Positions 45,685 to 58,383 of a stretch of 64,000 bases of DNA are shown here, piece after piece. How positions within the stretch are numbered: position 1 is the first letter of the stretch; each line of letters opens with the position of its first letter. A program made the position numbers and the translations under genes. The stretch is taken from NCBI GenBank assembly GCA_028688275.1, contig JAQTYN010000011.1, forward strand, positions 1 through 64,000, in the 5' to 3' direction. The notes under the pieces are model-generated. The model did no database searches, was not told the DNA's origin, and saw nothing but the letters and a program-made list of their open reading frames with translations. This stretch comes from Gallionella sp. (GTDB taxonomy: Bacteria; Pseudomonadota; Gammaproteobacteria; Burkholderiales; Gallionellaceae).

Positions 45685-47730
45685 ATGTCAGCTCCCCTCT
45701 CGCAAGAGCACAACGCCCACCCAACTTATCGTCCTGATATTGACGGTCTACGAGCCGTTGCCATTCTCTCTGTCGTTGTTTTTCATGCTTTTCCCAATGT
45801 TTTACGAGGTGGATTTGTTGGCGTAGATATTTTCTTTGTGATCTCTGGATTTTTAATTTCCAGTATTATTTTCGGTAGCTTACAAAGGAATGATTTTAGT
45901 TTTGCCGAGTTTTATGCGCACCGGATCAAACGTATTTTTCCCGCGCTGATTGTTGTCCTTGTCGCCAGCTATATCTTTGGTTGGTTTGCCCTGCTGCCCG
46001 ACGAGTTCAAGCAACTGGGTAAACACATCGCTGCGAGCGCAGGGTTTGTTCAGAACTTTGTGTTATGGAAGGAGGCGGGATATTTTGATGAGGCTTCTGA
46101 GCTCAAACCTTTAATGCACCTGTGGTCTTTGGCAATTGAAGAACAGTTTTATTTGATTTATCCCTTGTTGATTTGGGGCGCGTGGCGGCTACCGTTTAAT
46201 GTTCTCACCGTGATCGGTGTGCTAGGAATAATTTCTTTTGGTTTAAACATCACGGGCGTTCAAAAAGATGACATCGAAACATTTTTTGCTCCTCAAACGC
46301 GATTTTGGGAATTGCTGACAGGAGCGTTGCTCGCCTATTTTCAGTTTTTCAAGCGGGTGCAATTTACTGAATGGTTGCAAACTGTTACCACCCAACAAGG
46401 CGAGCGACTGAATACACTATTGTCTATCGCTGGGGGATTGCTGATTTGGGTGGCTATTTTTGGTTTTCGCAAAGCCATGTTATTTCCTGGTTGGTGGGCA
46501 TTACTCCCTGTGATGGGGGCTTTTTTGCTTATTCTTGCGGGCGCAGATGCGTGGGTAAACCGAAAAATTTTAGCCCATAGGCTTCTGGTTTTTATCGGGA
46601 TCATCAGTTATCCACTTTATCTTTGGCATTGGTCACTGTTGTCGTTTGTACGGATCATTGAAGAAGAAACACCTTCTCGTCTCATGAGGGTGATTGCACT
46701 TGCATTGAGTTTTTTATTCGCTTGGTTGACCTACCGTTTTGTTGAAAAACCACTGCGCTTTGGATCTAAAACGCTGGGTAAGATCGTGACGTTGTGTACC
46801 TTGATGATTATCATAACGGTCATGGGATATAGCACTTTTCAGCATAATGGGTTTCCCTCGCGCCTAAGCCCATCAATAGGGAGTCAAAATGAACAGTTTC
46901 AGCATAAAAGCACGATGAACTGTCAATCTGGTTATCCAAATTCTGCCAGCTTTAGGTGTCCTGGAACAAAGATTTCTGAACACACTATCCTTTTATTGGG
47001 TGATTCGCATAGTATGAGTTTACATGAGGGGGTACTTGAAGCGATTGCCGACTCAACTGAAAACGTTCTAAATTTTGCAGGAGGGGGGTGCTTGCCATTT
47101 TTTAATGTCGCTTCTTTTCAAAAAACGGCGCAAGACAGCTGCGCCGAAATGGCGAATTATTCACTTAAATTTGCGGAAAAACACGATTCAATACGAACGG
47201 TTATTTTATCAGCAAGAGGGCCAATGTATCTATCTGGAAAAGGATATGGTGCTATTGAAGTTGATACTAATCGATTCTTAGCTTTACCTGATAAGCCTGA
47301 GATAACAGACTTTCACGTCGTATTTAGGCTTGGGATGAAGGAAACAATAGCGCGATTAGTCGCCAAAAGAAAACAGGTTATTTTTGTATTAGATGTCCCC
47401 GAACTTGGTTTCTCTCCTAAGCGTTGTGTGCAGACCCGTCCCTTGTATCTAAGTCACCCTATCCCCATAAAACCATGTGCCATCACTCGGCAGGATTTTG
47501 AGGCAAGAAATAGGGAATATCGAGAGCTGGTTTTTGCTGTACTCAAAGAATTTCCTTCTGTACAGGTATTTGATGCTGCCGCGCAACTTTGTGATGATCA
47601 GTGGTGTTGGGCAATGAAAGACGGCAAGATGCTATATCGAGACGATGACCACCTTTCAATCGAAGGTTCTCGCCTTGTTGCTCATGCGCTTGTCAAGTTA
47701 ATACAAACCAAATCGATTCTTGCAAAATAG
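45685..47730 (+). CDS. OafA-type acyltransferase with C-terminal SGNH domain
   Basis: 681 residues. Membrane acyltransferase-3 domain (about 1-390): YRPDIDGLRAVAILSVVVFHAF with the catalytic His, SGFLISSIIF, HLWSLAIEEQFYLIYPL and about ten helices. A periplasmic SGNH domain follows: LLLGDSHSMSLHE and, near the end, DDDHLSIEGSRLV with the Asp/His pair. It probably O-acetylates cell-surface glycans or lipopolysaccharide. The start is MSAPLSQEH; upstream codons overlap rarA. The coding sequence, mainly its second half, is visibly more AT-rich than rarA and serS, and a broken rarA 3' copy follows, so it was probably acquired by transfer. Confidence 0.9.
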   Translation: MSAPLSQEHNAHPTYRPDIDGLRAVAILSVVVFHAFPNVLRGGFVGVDIFFVISGFLISSIIFGSLQRNDFSFAEFYAHRIKRIFPALIVVLVASYIFGWFALLPDEFKQLGKHIAASAGFVQNFVLWKEAGYFDEASELKPLMHLWSLAIEEQFYLIYPLLIWGAWRLPFNVLTVIGVLGIISFGLNITGVQKDDIETFFAPQTRFWELLTGALLAYFQFFKRVQFTEWLQTVTTQQGERLNTLLSIAGGLLIWVAIFGFRKAMLFPGWWALLPVMGAFLLILAGADAWVNRKILAHRLLVFIGIISYPLYLWHWSLLSFVRIIEEETPSRLMRVIALALSFLFAWLTYRFVEKPLRFGSKTLGKIVTLCTLMIIITVMGYSTFQHNGFPSRLSPSIGSQNEQFQHKSTMNCQSGYPNSASFRCPGTKISEHTILLLGDSHSMSLHEGVLEAIADSTENVLNFAGGGCLPFFNVASFQKTAQDSCAEMANYSLKFAEKHDSIRTVILSARGPMYLSGKGYGAIEVDTNRFLALPDKPEITDFHVVFRLGMKETIARLVAKRKQVIFVLDVPELGFSPKRCVQTRPLYLSHPIPIKPCAITRQDFEARNREYRELVFAVLKEFPSVQVFDAAAQLCDDQWCWAMKDGKMLYRDDDHLSIEGSRLVAHALVKLIQTKSILAK

Positions 47731-47770
47731 CGCGTTCGAGCCATCCCTCTTAATCGTCCAACAAGCTATT

Positions 47771-48073
47771 TGCCCAAGTCCAACACGGGTTATGTCGCGT
47801 ATAATCCCGCCCGCACTTTCGTCATGCAAGACGGCTCGCGTGACGTGCCGCTGCATTTGCGCAACGCCCCAACCAAGTTGATGAAACAGCTCGATTATGG
47901 CAAAGCTACCGCTACGCGCACGACGAGGCGGGCGGTTATGCCGCAGGCGAACAGTATTTCCCCGACGGCATGGATGCCGTCAATTTTTACCAACCCACCG
48001 AGCGCGGATTCGAAGCCAAAATCAGTGAAATTTGGCGAGGTTGCGCGCGTTGGATGAGGCGGCGAAGCAGTAA
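47771..48073 (+). pseudogene. Broken second copy of the rarA 3' end
   Basis: About 300 bases match rarA from about 45328 to its end at roughly 90% by eye, including PKSNTGYVAYNPARTFV and [23 protein letters not shown]. One base is missing after GGCAAAG, shifting the frame, and no start or upstream domain is present. Its own TAA is at 48071-48073. It sits between the acyltransferase gene and serS. Confidence 0.92.
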
Positions 48074-48153
48074 CATTGATTGGGTTTCAGCCCGACAGAT
48101 TGAACAAAAGCCTAGGCAATAGCTATAAAAATAGCACGACATTCAAAATTTAA

Positions 48154-50231
<2,078 letters not shown>

Positions 50232-50263
50232 GGGATCTCCTTGCACGTCAGGCGCGCGTTTAC

Positions 50264-51076
50264 TTACCAGCGAGAATTCGGTTGGATGGTAAAGAGCGGA
50301 ACATCGGGAGAATTTGTGTCGTTATAGTACGGCGTGTTGTTATAGGTACGTGAATTGTCATAAATCGGCGCACCGTTATAGGGGCGCGAATAGTCATAAA
50401 CTGGAGCTCGATTATAGGGTTGCACATTGTTGTAAATCGGCGCGCCGTTATTAGGTTGTATATTGTTGTAAGGCACGGAATTGTCATAACCCTGTACGCC
50501 ACTGCACAGTGGCAAGGAGGATGCGTTGGGGGTAATACTTTCCACCATCACTTCTCCTGTTCGATTATTCGGCATGCCAAGTTTAACGGCCGCCGCGTAG
50601 GACAAATGAATAATGCGATCCGCACGGAAGGGACCACGATCATTGATCCGTACAATCACCGAGCGACCATTTTCTACGCTGGTTACCCGTGCATAACTTG
50701 GGATAGGCAAAATTGGATGTGCCGCCGTCATCGCATAGTCGTTATAAAGTTCGCCGCTTGCAGTGGGGCTACCCTCAACACCCGTGCCATACCAAGAGGC
50801 AATACCACGCTGCCTAAAGCCGTCTGCATTTTGTAAGGGTCTATATTCGCGATTAAATTGAACATAAGGGTTGTTCGCGGCAGGATGCAGCGGCTCATAT
50901 CGAGGCACCGCATCAGGAATGTTCTCTATTGAAATTACATTGATACCATTCGTGGGTTGATTGCTTGGGTATCTTGAGTCTATAGGGGCTCGCGGAACCG
51001 TTTGGCGCGGCGGGGCTGTGTTGCAAGCTGCTAATAGCACTGAAAGACTGACCCATAACCACATTTGCTTATTCAT
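50264..51076 (-). CDS. rlpA: RlpA-family septal-ring lipoprotein, no SPOR domain
   Basis: 270 residues. Lipoprotein signal MNKQMWLWVSLSVLLAAC (Cys18), double-psi beta-barrel (about 90-180) with GIASWYGTG, TASGELYNDYAMTAAHPILP and VRINDRGPF retaining the Glu, His and Asp typical of RlpA lytic transglycosylases. The C-terminal 70 residues are a Tyr/Asn-rich tandem repeat (YNxAPIYDN-like) in place of a SPOR domain. AAGGAGGT precedes the ATG. Paralog of the next gene. Confidence 0.9.
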   Translation of the reverse strand: MNKQMWLWVSLSVLLAACNTAPPRQTVPRAPIDSRYPSNQPTNGINVISIENIPDAVPRYEPLHPAANNPYVQFNREYRPLQNADGFRQRGIASWYGTGVEGSPTASGELYNDYAMTAAHPILPIPSYARVTSVENGRSVIVRINDRGPFRADRIIHLSYAAAVKLGMPNNRTGEVMVESITPNASSLPLCSGVQGYDNSVPYNNIQPNNGAPIYNNVQPYNRAPVYDYSRPYNGAPIYDNSRTYNNTPYYNDTNSPDVPLFTIQPNSRW

Positions 51077-51166
51077 ATAACCTCCTTGAGTAGTGATCGC
51101 TAACATCCAAGATAATTGGACTAGGTGTTGCTTTGTTGCTACAACGATTCAGATGATCCCATGCAC

Positions 51167-52252
51167 TTATTTGATGAGCGGTTTAAAACCCAATATCGAT
51201 GTCATTTCACATGCCGCACGTTGTGCCTCTTCACGATTGGTGTACGGTCCGATACGTACACGATGCAAATTATCTTGCACGAGTATCGCTAAAGGATGCT
51301 GATTCGCGCCAAGCTGACGCTGCACTTTATCCTTAAAACTTTGTGCAGATGATACGGTTTTAAACGCGCCCAATTGTAAATAAGTCTCCCCTGTGAGCTT
51401 TGCTATCATCGCCGATTTAAGAGGAGGATGGGCGCGAGTCGTTGGTTTAGCTGTTGATTCAAAGGTAATTTTGACTGGCTTAGTGGAGCTGGCCTGTAAA
51501 GAAGAGGAGGGCATATCTTGTACCAGACTTAATATCTCTACTCGCCGTTCATCGCTTCCGACTAATCCTATTTTATTCGCCGCCGCGTAAGATAAATCAA
51601 TGATTTTTTTATGGAAACCAAATGGTCCTCTATCATTGATGCGCACCACGACAGATTTCCGATTGCTTAAATTGGTGACCCGCGCATAACTAGGAATAGG
51701 CAAAGTAGGATGAGCCGCCGTCATACCATAGACATCATAAATTTCACCATTCACTGTTGCTTGTCCCTGATGGCTCTGGCTGTACCAAGTTGCTTCGCCG
51801 CGTTGAAAATAATTCACTGCATTTTGTATCGGTGTGTATTTCACCCCTAGTTCAGTATAGGGTTGGTTGTATTTAGCCACGACAGATTTTTCACGCTTGG
51901 TATGTATAGCATGACGCAAGACGGGACGCATCACTTTTTTTGTTGCCTTAGGGGGGGCAATCGTGGGCAACTTTGCTGCAATGGATGTCGCAACGGGGGG
52001 GGTAGGTACTACACTAGAAGCGGGATTAGGCAATATTGTGGGGGCAGCGGTAATGGACGAAACGGGTGCTGCTGAAGCTGGTGTTGGTAATTCGATCACT
52101 ACTGGAGGGGGAATGACAGGCGCAACTGCTACCACACCAGAATGACTTACGACGGGTTTGGTTTCCAACGAGGGCTCGCCTTGTGATGTTGTACTGATAC
52201 AACCCAACACTATAACGGTCGCGCAAACCCTGAAAGAAAGACGATTACTCAC
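51167..52252 (-). CDS. rlpA: RlpA-family septal-ring lipoprotein with SPOR domain
   Basis: 361 residues from a GTG start preceded by AAGGAG with 5-base spacing. This start gives a signal peptide with lipobox VIVLGC; an ATG 26 codons upstream would bury it. A Pro/Thr/Ala-rich linker (about 25-125), DPBB domain with GEATWYSQSHQGQATVNGE, AMTAAH and INDRGPF, and C-terminal SPOR domain (about 290-355; YLQLGAFKTVSSAQSFKDKV). Cleaves denuded glycan at the septum. Last gene of the mre-mrd cluster together with the shorter paralog. Confidence 0.9.
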   Translation of the reverse strand: MSNRLSFRVCATVIVLGCISTTSQGEPSLETKPVVSHSGVVAVAPVIPPPVVIELPTPASAAPVSSITAAPTILPNPASSVVPTPPVATSIAAKLPTIAPPKATKKVMRPVLRHAIHTKREKSVVAKYNQPYTELGVKYTPIQNAVNYFQRGEATWYSQSHQGQATVNGEIYDVYGMTAAHPTLPIPSYARVTNLSNRKSVVVRINDRGPFGFHKKIIDLSYAAANKIGLVGSDERRVEILSLVQDMPSSSLQASSTKPVKITFESTAKPTTRAHPPLKSAMIAKLTGETYLQLGAFKTVSSAQSFKDKVQRQLGANQHPLAILVQDNLHRVRIGPYTNREEAQRAACEMTSILGFKPLIK

Positions 52253-52376
52253 AGTTACTCCTTGTATTTTCGCAGTACGTTCATTAAAACGGACAAGTTC
52301 ACGCGTCACGCTTGATAAAAAGTTTCTCACATCGTGTACGGTATACAGACAAATGGCAACGTAATATCGCGCACGA

Positions 52377-53474
52377 TTAGGTTTTTACCAATTGTTTATG
52401 TGTCTCAATGCTCATTAACATACCAAAACCGAGCAACAATGTCAGCATGGACGTTCCCCCATAACTGACTAACGGTAGCGGCACACCGACGACAGGCAAA
52501 ATGCCACTGACCATGCCCATATTCACAAACGCATAGGTGGTGAAGGTCAGCGTGATTGAACCCGCCATTAAACGCGTAAAATAAGTCGAAGCATTGGCGG
52601 TAATCACAAAGCCTCGTCCAATCACAAACAAATACATCAACAACAATAAAGTGTTGCCCAGTAAGCCAAATTCTTCTGAATAAACGGCAAAAATAAAATC
52701 GGTGGTACGTTCAGGTAAAAAGGCCAAATGGGTCTGTGTGCCATTCAAATAACCTTTTCCTGTCACCCCTCCCGATCCGACGGCAATCATACCTTGTATG
52801 GTGTGATACCCTTTTCCAAGTGCATCCTGTGTGGGGTCGAGCAACATTTCAATGCGATGACGCTGGTATTCATGCAGTGACCGCCAGATAAACGGCGCAC
52901 TGGCGAGCGCACTGACTGCTAATGTAAGCATCACCCGCCAACTGAGCCCCGCCAAAAATAACACATAAAAGCCACTGGCAGAAATTAACAAGGCTGTACC
53001 TAGATCAGGTTGTCGGGCAATCAGAAAAACGGGCAGCAGCAACAGCAGTGCCGCAATGGCATGGTTTTTTAGTCCTAACGTCGCTTCATGCTTCTCGAAA
53101 TACCATGCCAGCATCAAAGGTACACCAATTTTCATGAGTTCGGAAGGTTGTATGGTGGCCACACCTAAATTCAACCAACGGCGAGCACCATGACTGATGT
53201 CTCCAAAAAGGGCGACACCCAATAGCAGCACTATCCCCAACACATAAATCGGCAAAGCCGCACGCATCAAAAAATGCAGCGGCAGATTGGCTACACCCCA
53301 CATCAACACTAACGCGATGCAGATATTCGTGCCTTGGCCGATGACGCGAGACCAACTCCCATCTCCCGCGCTGTACAAGGTGAATAAGCTGGTACTCATC
53401 AGCAAACAGATGCCCAGCAGCAACCACCCATCCAGATGCGCGGCAAATCGCCGCCACAATCGACGTTTAGTCAT
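52377..53474 (-). CDS. rodA: Rod-shape peptidoglycan glycosyltransferase RodA
   Basis: 365-residue SEDS protein with ten helices; makes glycan strands with PBP2 in elongation. GDISHGARRWLNLGVATIQPSELMKIGVPLMLAWYF, RQPDLGTALLI and VPLPLVSYGGTSML are family motifs. AGGAGGAAT lies just before the chosen ATG, and its start overlaps the mrdA stop by 8 bases. Confidence 0.96.
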   Translation of the reverse strand: MTKRRLWRRFAAHLDGWLLLGICLLMSTSLFTLYSAGDGSWSRVIGQGTNICIALVLMWGVANLPLHFLMRAALPIYVLGIVLLLGVALFGDISHGARRWLNLGVATIQPSELMKIGVPLMLAWYFEKHEATLGLKNHAIAALLLLLPVFLIARQPDLGTALLISASGFYVLFLAGLSWRVMLTLAVSALASAPFIWRSLHEYQRHRIEMLLDPTQDALGKGYHTIQGMIAVGSGGVTGKGYLNGTQTHLAFLPERTTDFIFAVYSEEFGLLGNTLLLLMYLFVIGRGFVITANASTYFTRLMAGSITLTFTTYAFVNMGMVSGILPVVGVPLPLVSYGGTSMLTLLLGFGMLMSIETHKQLVKT

Positions 53475-55446
53475 ATTCCTCCTCAGTGGGAGCATCTATT
53501 GGGGCGGATGCCGCAGAAACAGCAGAAGAGGCGGCGGCTCGAACTACTGGAAGCACGATCGGGGCAGGCTTTTTGCCTAATAAGTAATAGTCAAACACTT
53601 TGCGCGCAATTGGTCCTGCAGTTCCCCCGCCATGCCCCCCATTTTCTGCTAAAATCGCCACCGCAATTTTTGGCTGATCTGCGGGAGCAAAAGCAATGAA
53701 CCAAGCATGGTCACGGTGTCGCTCACTTAAGGCACTGGCGTTGTATTTCTCACCTTGTTTCACGCCGACCACTTGCGCCGTTCCCGTTTTTCCTGCGATT
53801 TGATACGGTGCGCCAGCTGAAGCAGCAACAGCGGTTCCCCCTGGTTGGGTAACTGCCACCATAGCACGTTTCACCAGATCAATATAAGTTGGATCAATGT
53901 GTAGGTCAACGTTAGGAGGATAGTTAAGTACAGGATTGGTTTTGGGCGTTGCCCCCCGAATTTCTCGCACGAAGTGAGGTTGGTAACCGATACCATTATT
54001 CGCCAAAGTAGCCGTCGCCACAGCAAGTTGCATCGGGGTTACCAAACTATAGCCCTGTCCAATTCCTACTGTCACTGTATCTCCGCCATACCAACGTTGT
54101 TTGTACCTTCGCATCTTCCAGCCTGGAGTTGGCACGAGTCCTGAGGATTCACCATCATAACCATCTTCCGTTTTGCGTCCCAAGTCCACCCCTGTTTTTT
54201 TGCCAAAACCAAACCCTGTTAAGTAACTGGCAATGCGCTCCATGCCTAAATCCATCGCCAAACCGTAATAATACACATCGCAAGACACGACAATGGATTT
54301 GAACATGTCAACACTGCCATGCCCACCCTCTTTCCAATCGCGGTAATCGTGATTTTTACTTGGTAAATTAAACACGCCATTATCCTGCACCTTGAAATCG
54401 GGGGATCTCGCCTTGTAATGCAGACCTGCGAGTGCCATAAAAGGTTTGATGGTGGATCCAGGGGGGTACTGGCCACGCAAGGCGCGATTGTTGAGGGGGG
54501 TATCGGGCGAATTATTCAGTGCGTCCCAATTTTCAGTGTCAATCCCATCAATAAATAGACTTGGATCATAAGTCGGCTTACTCACAAACGCTAAGACCTC
54601 GCCATTGCGCGGATCAATCGCCACTAATGCTCCGCGATAATCGCCAAAAGCTTCATCCGCAATCATTTGTAATTTAGCATCTATACTCAAAATCAGCGTA
54701 CTACCAGATACAGGCGGTGTACGTTTGAGCATACGCACTGCTCGTCCACCCGCATCCACTTCAACCTCTTCAACACCCGTTTTGCCATGCAAAATGGCTT
54801 CGTAACTTTGCTCTAAGCCCGTTTTGCCGATGTAATCTGAGCCGCGATAATTACCTGCAACATCATCTTCGTCCAATTGGTCGATATCACTTTGGTTAAT
54901 CCGCCCAATATAGCCAATCAAGTGCGCCGTTTTGTCGCCATAAGGGTAATCTCGAAATAAGCGGGCGCGTAGTTCCACCCCAGGAAAGCGATATTGCTGT
55001 GCTGCGAAACGAGCCACCTCATCCTCGCTGAGGTTGTTGCGTAACAGCAAGGTCTCAAAATCACGGCTTTCTGCCAGTAATTTTTTGAAGCGTTTACGGT
55101 CTTTAGGGGTGATCGCCACCAGTTTAGCTAATGCCTCTATGGTTGCTTCCAACGAGTCATTCAACTTGTTGGGGGTGATTTCCAATGTGTTGCCAGAATA
55201 GTTCCGTGCGAGGATTTCACCGTTGCGATCCAGAATTAAGCCTCGACCTGGCACAATGGGGACGATGGAAATGCGATTTTTCTCGGCAAGTGTTTGGTAG
55301 TAATCGTGACGGACGACTTGCAAATACATAAATCGTCCCAGCAAAATAAACAATAAAATCAATGCAAAACCAATGCCGATAGCTAAGCGCAGCCGAAAAT
55401 AATAAATTTCGCGCTGATGATCTTTAATTTCAACTTGTCGCCTCAT
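53467..55446 (-). CDS. mrdA: Penicillin-binding protein 2 (transpeptidase)
   Basis: 659 residues. N-terminal membrane helix (RLAIGIGFALILLFILLGRFMYL), dimerisation/pedestal domain, and transpeptidase domain with PPGSTIKPFMALAGL (SxxK serine near residue 320), SVVVSCDVYYYGL-like SxD motif, and KTGTAQV near 550. Cross-links peptidoglycan with RodA. Starts within a 4-base overlap of mreD. Confidence 0.96.
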   Translation of the reverse strand: MRRQVEIKDHQREIYYFRLRLAIGIGFALILLFILLGRFMYLQVVRHDYYQTLAEKNRISIVPIVPGRGLILDRNGEILARNYSGNTLEITPNKLNDSLEATIEALAKLVAITPKDRKRFKKLLAESRDFETLLLRNNLSEDEVARFAAQQYRFPGVELRARLFRDYPYGDKTAHLIGYIGRINQSDIDQLDEDDVAGNYRGSDYIGKTGLEQSYEAILHGKTGVEEVEVDAGGRAVRMLKRTPPVSGSTLILSIDAKLQMIADEAFGDYRGALVAIDPRNGEVLAFVSKPTYDPSLFIDGIDTENWDALNNSPDTPLNNRALRGQYPPGSTIKPFMALAGLHYKARSPDFKVQDNGVFNLPSKNHDYRDWKEGGHGSVDMFKSIVVSCDVYYYGLAMDLGMERIASYLTGFGFGKKTGVDLGRKTEDGYDGESSGLVPTPGWKMRRYKQRWYGGDTVTVGIGQGYSLVTPMQLAVATATLANNGIGYQPHFVREIRGATPKTNPVLNYPPNVDLHIDPTYIDLVKRAMVAVTQPGGTAVAASAGAPYQIAGKTGTAQVVGVKQGEKYNASALSERHRDHAWFIAFAPADQPKIAVAILAENGGHGGGTAGPIARKVFDYYLLGKKPAPIVLPVVRAAASSAVSAASAPIDAPTEEEYD

Positions 55447-55961
55447 AGAGGATCGTGATCCTCACGTAGTTGCTGCACAATTTGCAAAACGATACTCAAT
55501 AAAAGCCAAGATAATGCAGAGGTGATGCACCCTAGAAAATACCACCACACCATAGTGTGATTCAGTTGCCAATCGACCAATGCATAAATGGCGTAAGTTA
55601 AGGTCAACATGCCAAACACTTGTGGAATTTGCTGATAGAGGTGAAACATTTGTAAGCGACGATGCAGCATCATGCTGCTAAATGCCATGACGCTGTAGGC
55701 TAAGGCGTGCTGCCCAAACACGGTAGCATCCGCTACATCTGAAAAAATTCCCACCATCCATGCGATACCGATGCCGATATGTCCTGGTTTTTGTAAGCAC
55801 CAGTACAGCAAGACCACTGCGACTGCGTCAGGGCGCAAAATCAATCCGACTCCTTGCCACGGTAGCGCGTTAAATAACAGTGCAAGCAATAGCGTAAGTA
55901 CAATCAAAAAATTACTTGCAGGGCGTTGCAGCGTCGCTTTGGTATAAGTTAAGTAATACAC
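55443..55961 (-). CDS. mreD: Rod-shape-determining protein MreD
   Basis: 172-residue membrane protein with five or six helices; FLIVLTLLLALLFNALPW, DAVAVVLLYWCLQKPGHIGIGIAWMVGIFSD is the family pattern. It starts at GTG, overlapping the mreC stop by one base, and overlaps mrdA by 4 bases. Confidence 0.93.
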   Translation of the reverse strand: MYYLTYTKATLQRPASNFLIVLTLLLALLFNALPWQGVGLILRPDAVAVVLLYWCLQKPGHIGIGIAWMVGIFSDVADATVFGQHALAYSVMAFSSMMLHRRLQMFHLYQQIPQVFGMLTLTYAIYALVDWQLNHTMVWWYFLGCITSALSWLLLSIVLQIVQQLREDHDPL

Positions 55962-56863
55962 TATTTTTTCAACTTCACAGGAGTGGATTTGACTGCGCTC
56001 TCAGGCTCAATGGGCAATTCAAGCGGTTTGGCTAAACTAGACAAAATCAATAAATAACGATAGTGATCCACCCTCGCCATCGGCAAACAGCGCACACGCG
56101 CAAAAGGATAAGCAGGGTCACGTTCGACTTTGACGACTTTCCCCACTGGAATGCCCGCAGGATAGACACCATCTAGCCCTGAGGTCACGAATACATCGCC
56201 GCTTTGAATATCCGTGCTCACAGGCAAATAACGCACCGTGAGTTGACTGGTATCACCCGCACCCAACAAGACCGTACGCATCCCCGTGCGGAGCAGTTGT
56301 ACAGGCACTGCGTGGTCTTTATCTGTAATCAGTGTCACTTCTGACATCCAAGGATAGGTGCGGGTAATTTGCCCTACAATTCCACGGTCATCCATCACCA
56401 CCTGCCCTGCCTGCACCAGTGCCATACCTCCTTTGTTGACCAGCACTTTACGCTTAAAGACATCTCGTTCTGCATAGATCACTTCCGCCATTTGTTGAGT
56501 ATAGCTAGGCGGTGGCGGAAGGGCGACCAAGGTGCGCAATTGCAGATTTTCCTGCGTCAGCGCATTCAGCTTTACAAGTTGTGCCGCATCTTGCTGATGT
56601 TGCACCTCCAGTCGCAAATTGGCGCGCACCAAGCTATTTTGTGTGTACAGTCGTTCCCGAGCTTGTTGCCATAAGCTTTCAGGCAAAGTGGCGACTTCTT
56701 GGATCGGCAACATCAATACCGACATGCTTATGCGAGTGCTTTCCAAATAGCGGTAACGCACATCTACAAACAGTAATAACAAAGACAGTGACGCAAAAAA
56801 CACCAGCCTAACCAGAGGGCTGGGGCCGCGATGCGCGAAACGAAAGGTTTGAGAGGTATCCAT
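55961..56863 (-). CDS. mreC: Rod-shape-determining protein MreC
   Basis: 300 residues: short cytosolic tail, helix LVRLVFFASLSLLLLFVDV, periplasmic coiled coil (about 60-112; VRANLRLEVQHQQDAAQLVKLNALTQENLQLR) and two beta-barrels with IVGQITRTYPWMSEVTLITD and SGDVFVTSGLDGVYPAGIPVG. Activates PBP2-RodA. A strong hairpin separates it from mreB. Confidence 0.95.
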   Translation of the reverse strand: MDTSQTFRFAHRGPSPLVRLVFFASLSLLLLFVDVRYRYLESTRISMSVLMLPIQEVATLPESLWQQARERLYTQNSLVRANLRLEVQHQQDAAQLVKLNALTQENLQLRTLVALPPPPSYTQQMAEVIYAERDVFKRKVLVNKGGMALVQAGQVVMDDRGIVGQITRTYPWMSEVTLITDKDHAVPVQLLRTGMRTVLLGAGDTSQLTVRYLPVSTDIQSGDVFVTSGLDGVYPAGIPVGKVVKVERDPAYPFARVRCLPMARVDHYRYLLILSSLAKPLELPIEPESAVKSTPVKLKK

Positions 56864-56870
56864 ATTGCGA

Positions 56871-56909
56871 GTGCGCAGTTAAGGGGGCTGTCCCCCTAAC
56901 TGCGCGCAC
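56871..56909 (-). other. Long hairpin between mreB and mreC
   Basis: GTGCGCAGTTAAGGGGG and CCCCCTAACTGCGCGCAC form an about 17-bp imperfect stem around CTGT. No T run follows on the minus strand, so it is more likely an mRNA-stabilising or partially terminating structure than a full terminator. Confidence 0.65.
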
Positions 56910-56918
56910 TGTCCACGC

Positions 56919-57983
<1,065 letters not shown>

Positions 57984-58050
57984 TCAAAGTGGTGCGCTAC
58001 CAAAGCCTGTTATGATAACCTATTAGCCTTATTTCAATAAATTTTTTGCC

Positions 58051-58338
58051 ATGTCTCTTACTACCGAAGATGTCCGTAAAGTCGCCAGACTCGCTCGATT
58101 GGCCATGAACGAAGCCGAAATCGACGCAGCACGCAGCCAATTATCAGGTATTTTTGAATTGATTGCCGAAATGCAAGCGGTCGATACCACTAATATTGCC
58201 CCGATGTCCCATGCTCAAGATGTGTCGCAACGCCTGCGTGCTGATGTCGTTACCGCGCAAAATGAACGTGACGCGTTCCAAGCCATCGCGCCACAAGTTG
58301 AAGCGGGGCTGTATCTTGTACCGCAAGTCATTGAATAG
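58051..58338 (+). CDS. gatC: Asp/Glu-tRNA amidotransferase subunit C
   Basis: 95 residues, MSLTTEDVRKVARLARLAMNE at the start and TNIAPMSHAQDVSQRLRADVV in the middle, the GatC pattern. Belt subunit of GatCAB, which amidates mischarged Glu-tRNA(Gln) and Asp-tRNA(Asn). No glnS was seen here, and the tRNA-Gln in this window may be its substrate. 45 bases upstream of gatA. Confidence 0.95.
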   Translation: MSLTTEDVRKVARLARLAMNEAEIDAARSQLSGIFELIAEMQAVDTTNIAPMSHAQDVSQRLRADVVTAQNERDAFQAIAPQVEAGLYLVPQVIE

Positions 58339-58383
58339 CACATCGTTGCCCCTCACCCATTCACGTTTTACCGCTAAAAGAAC

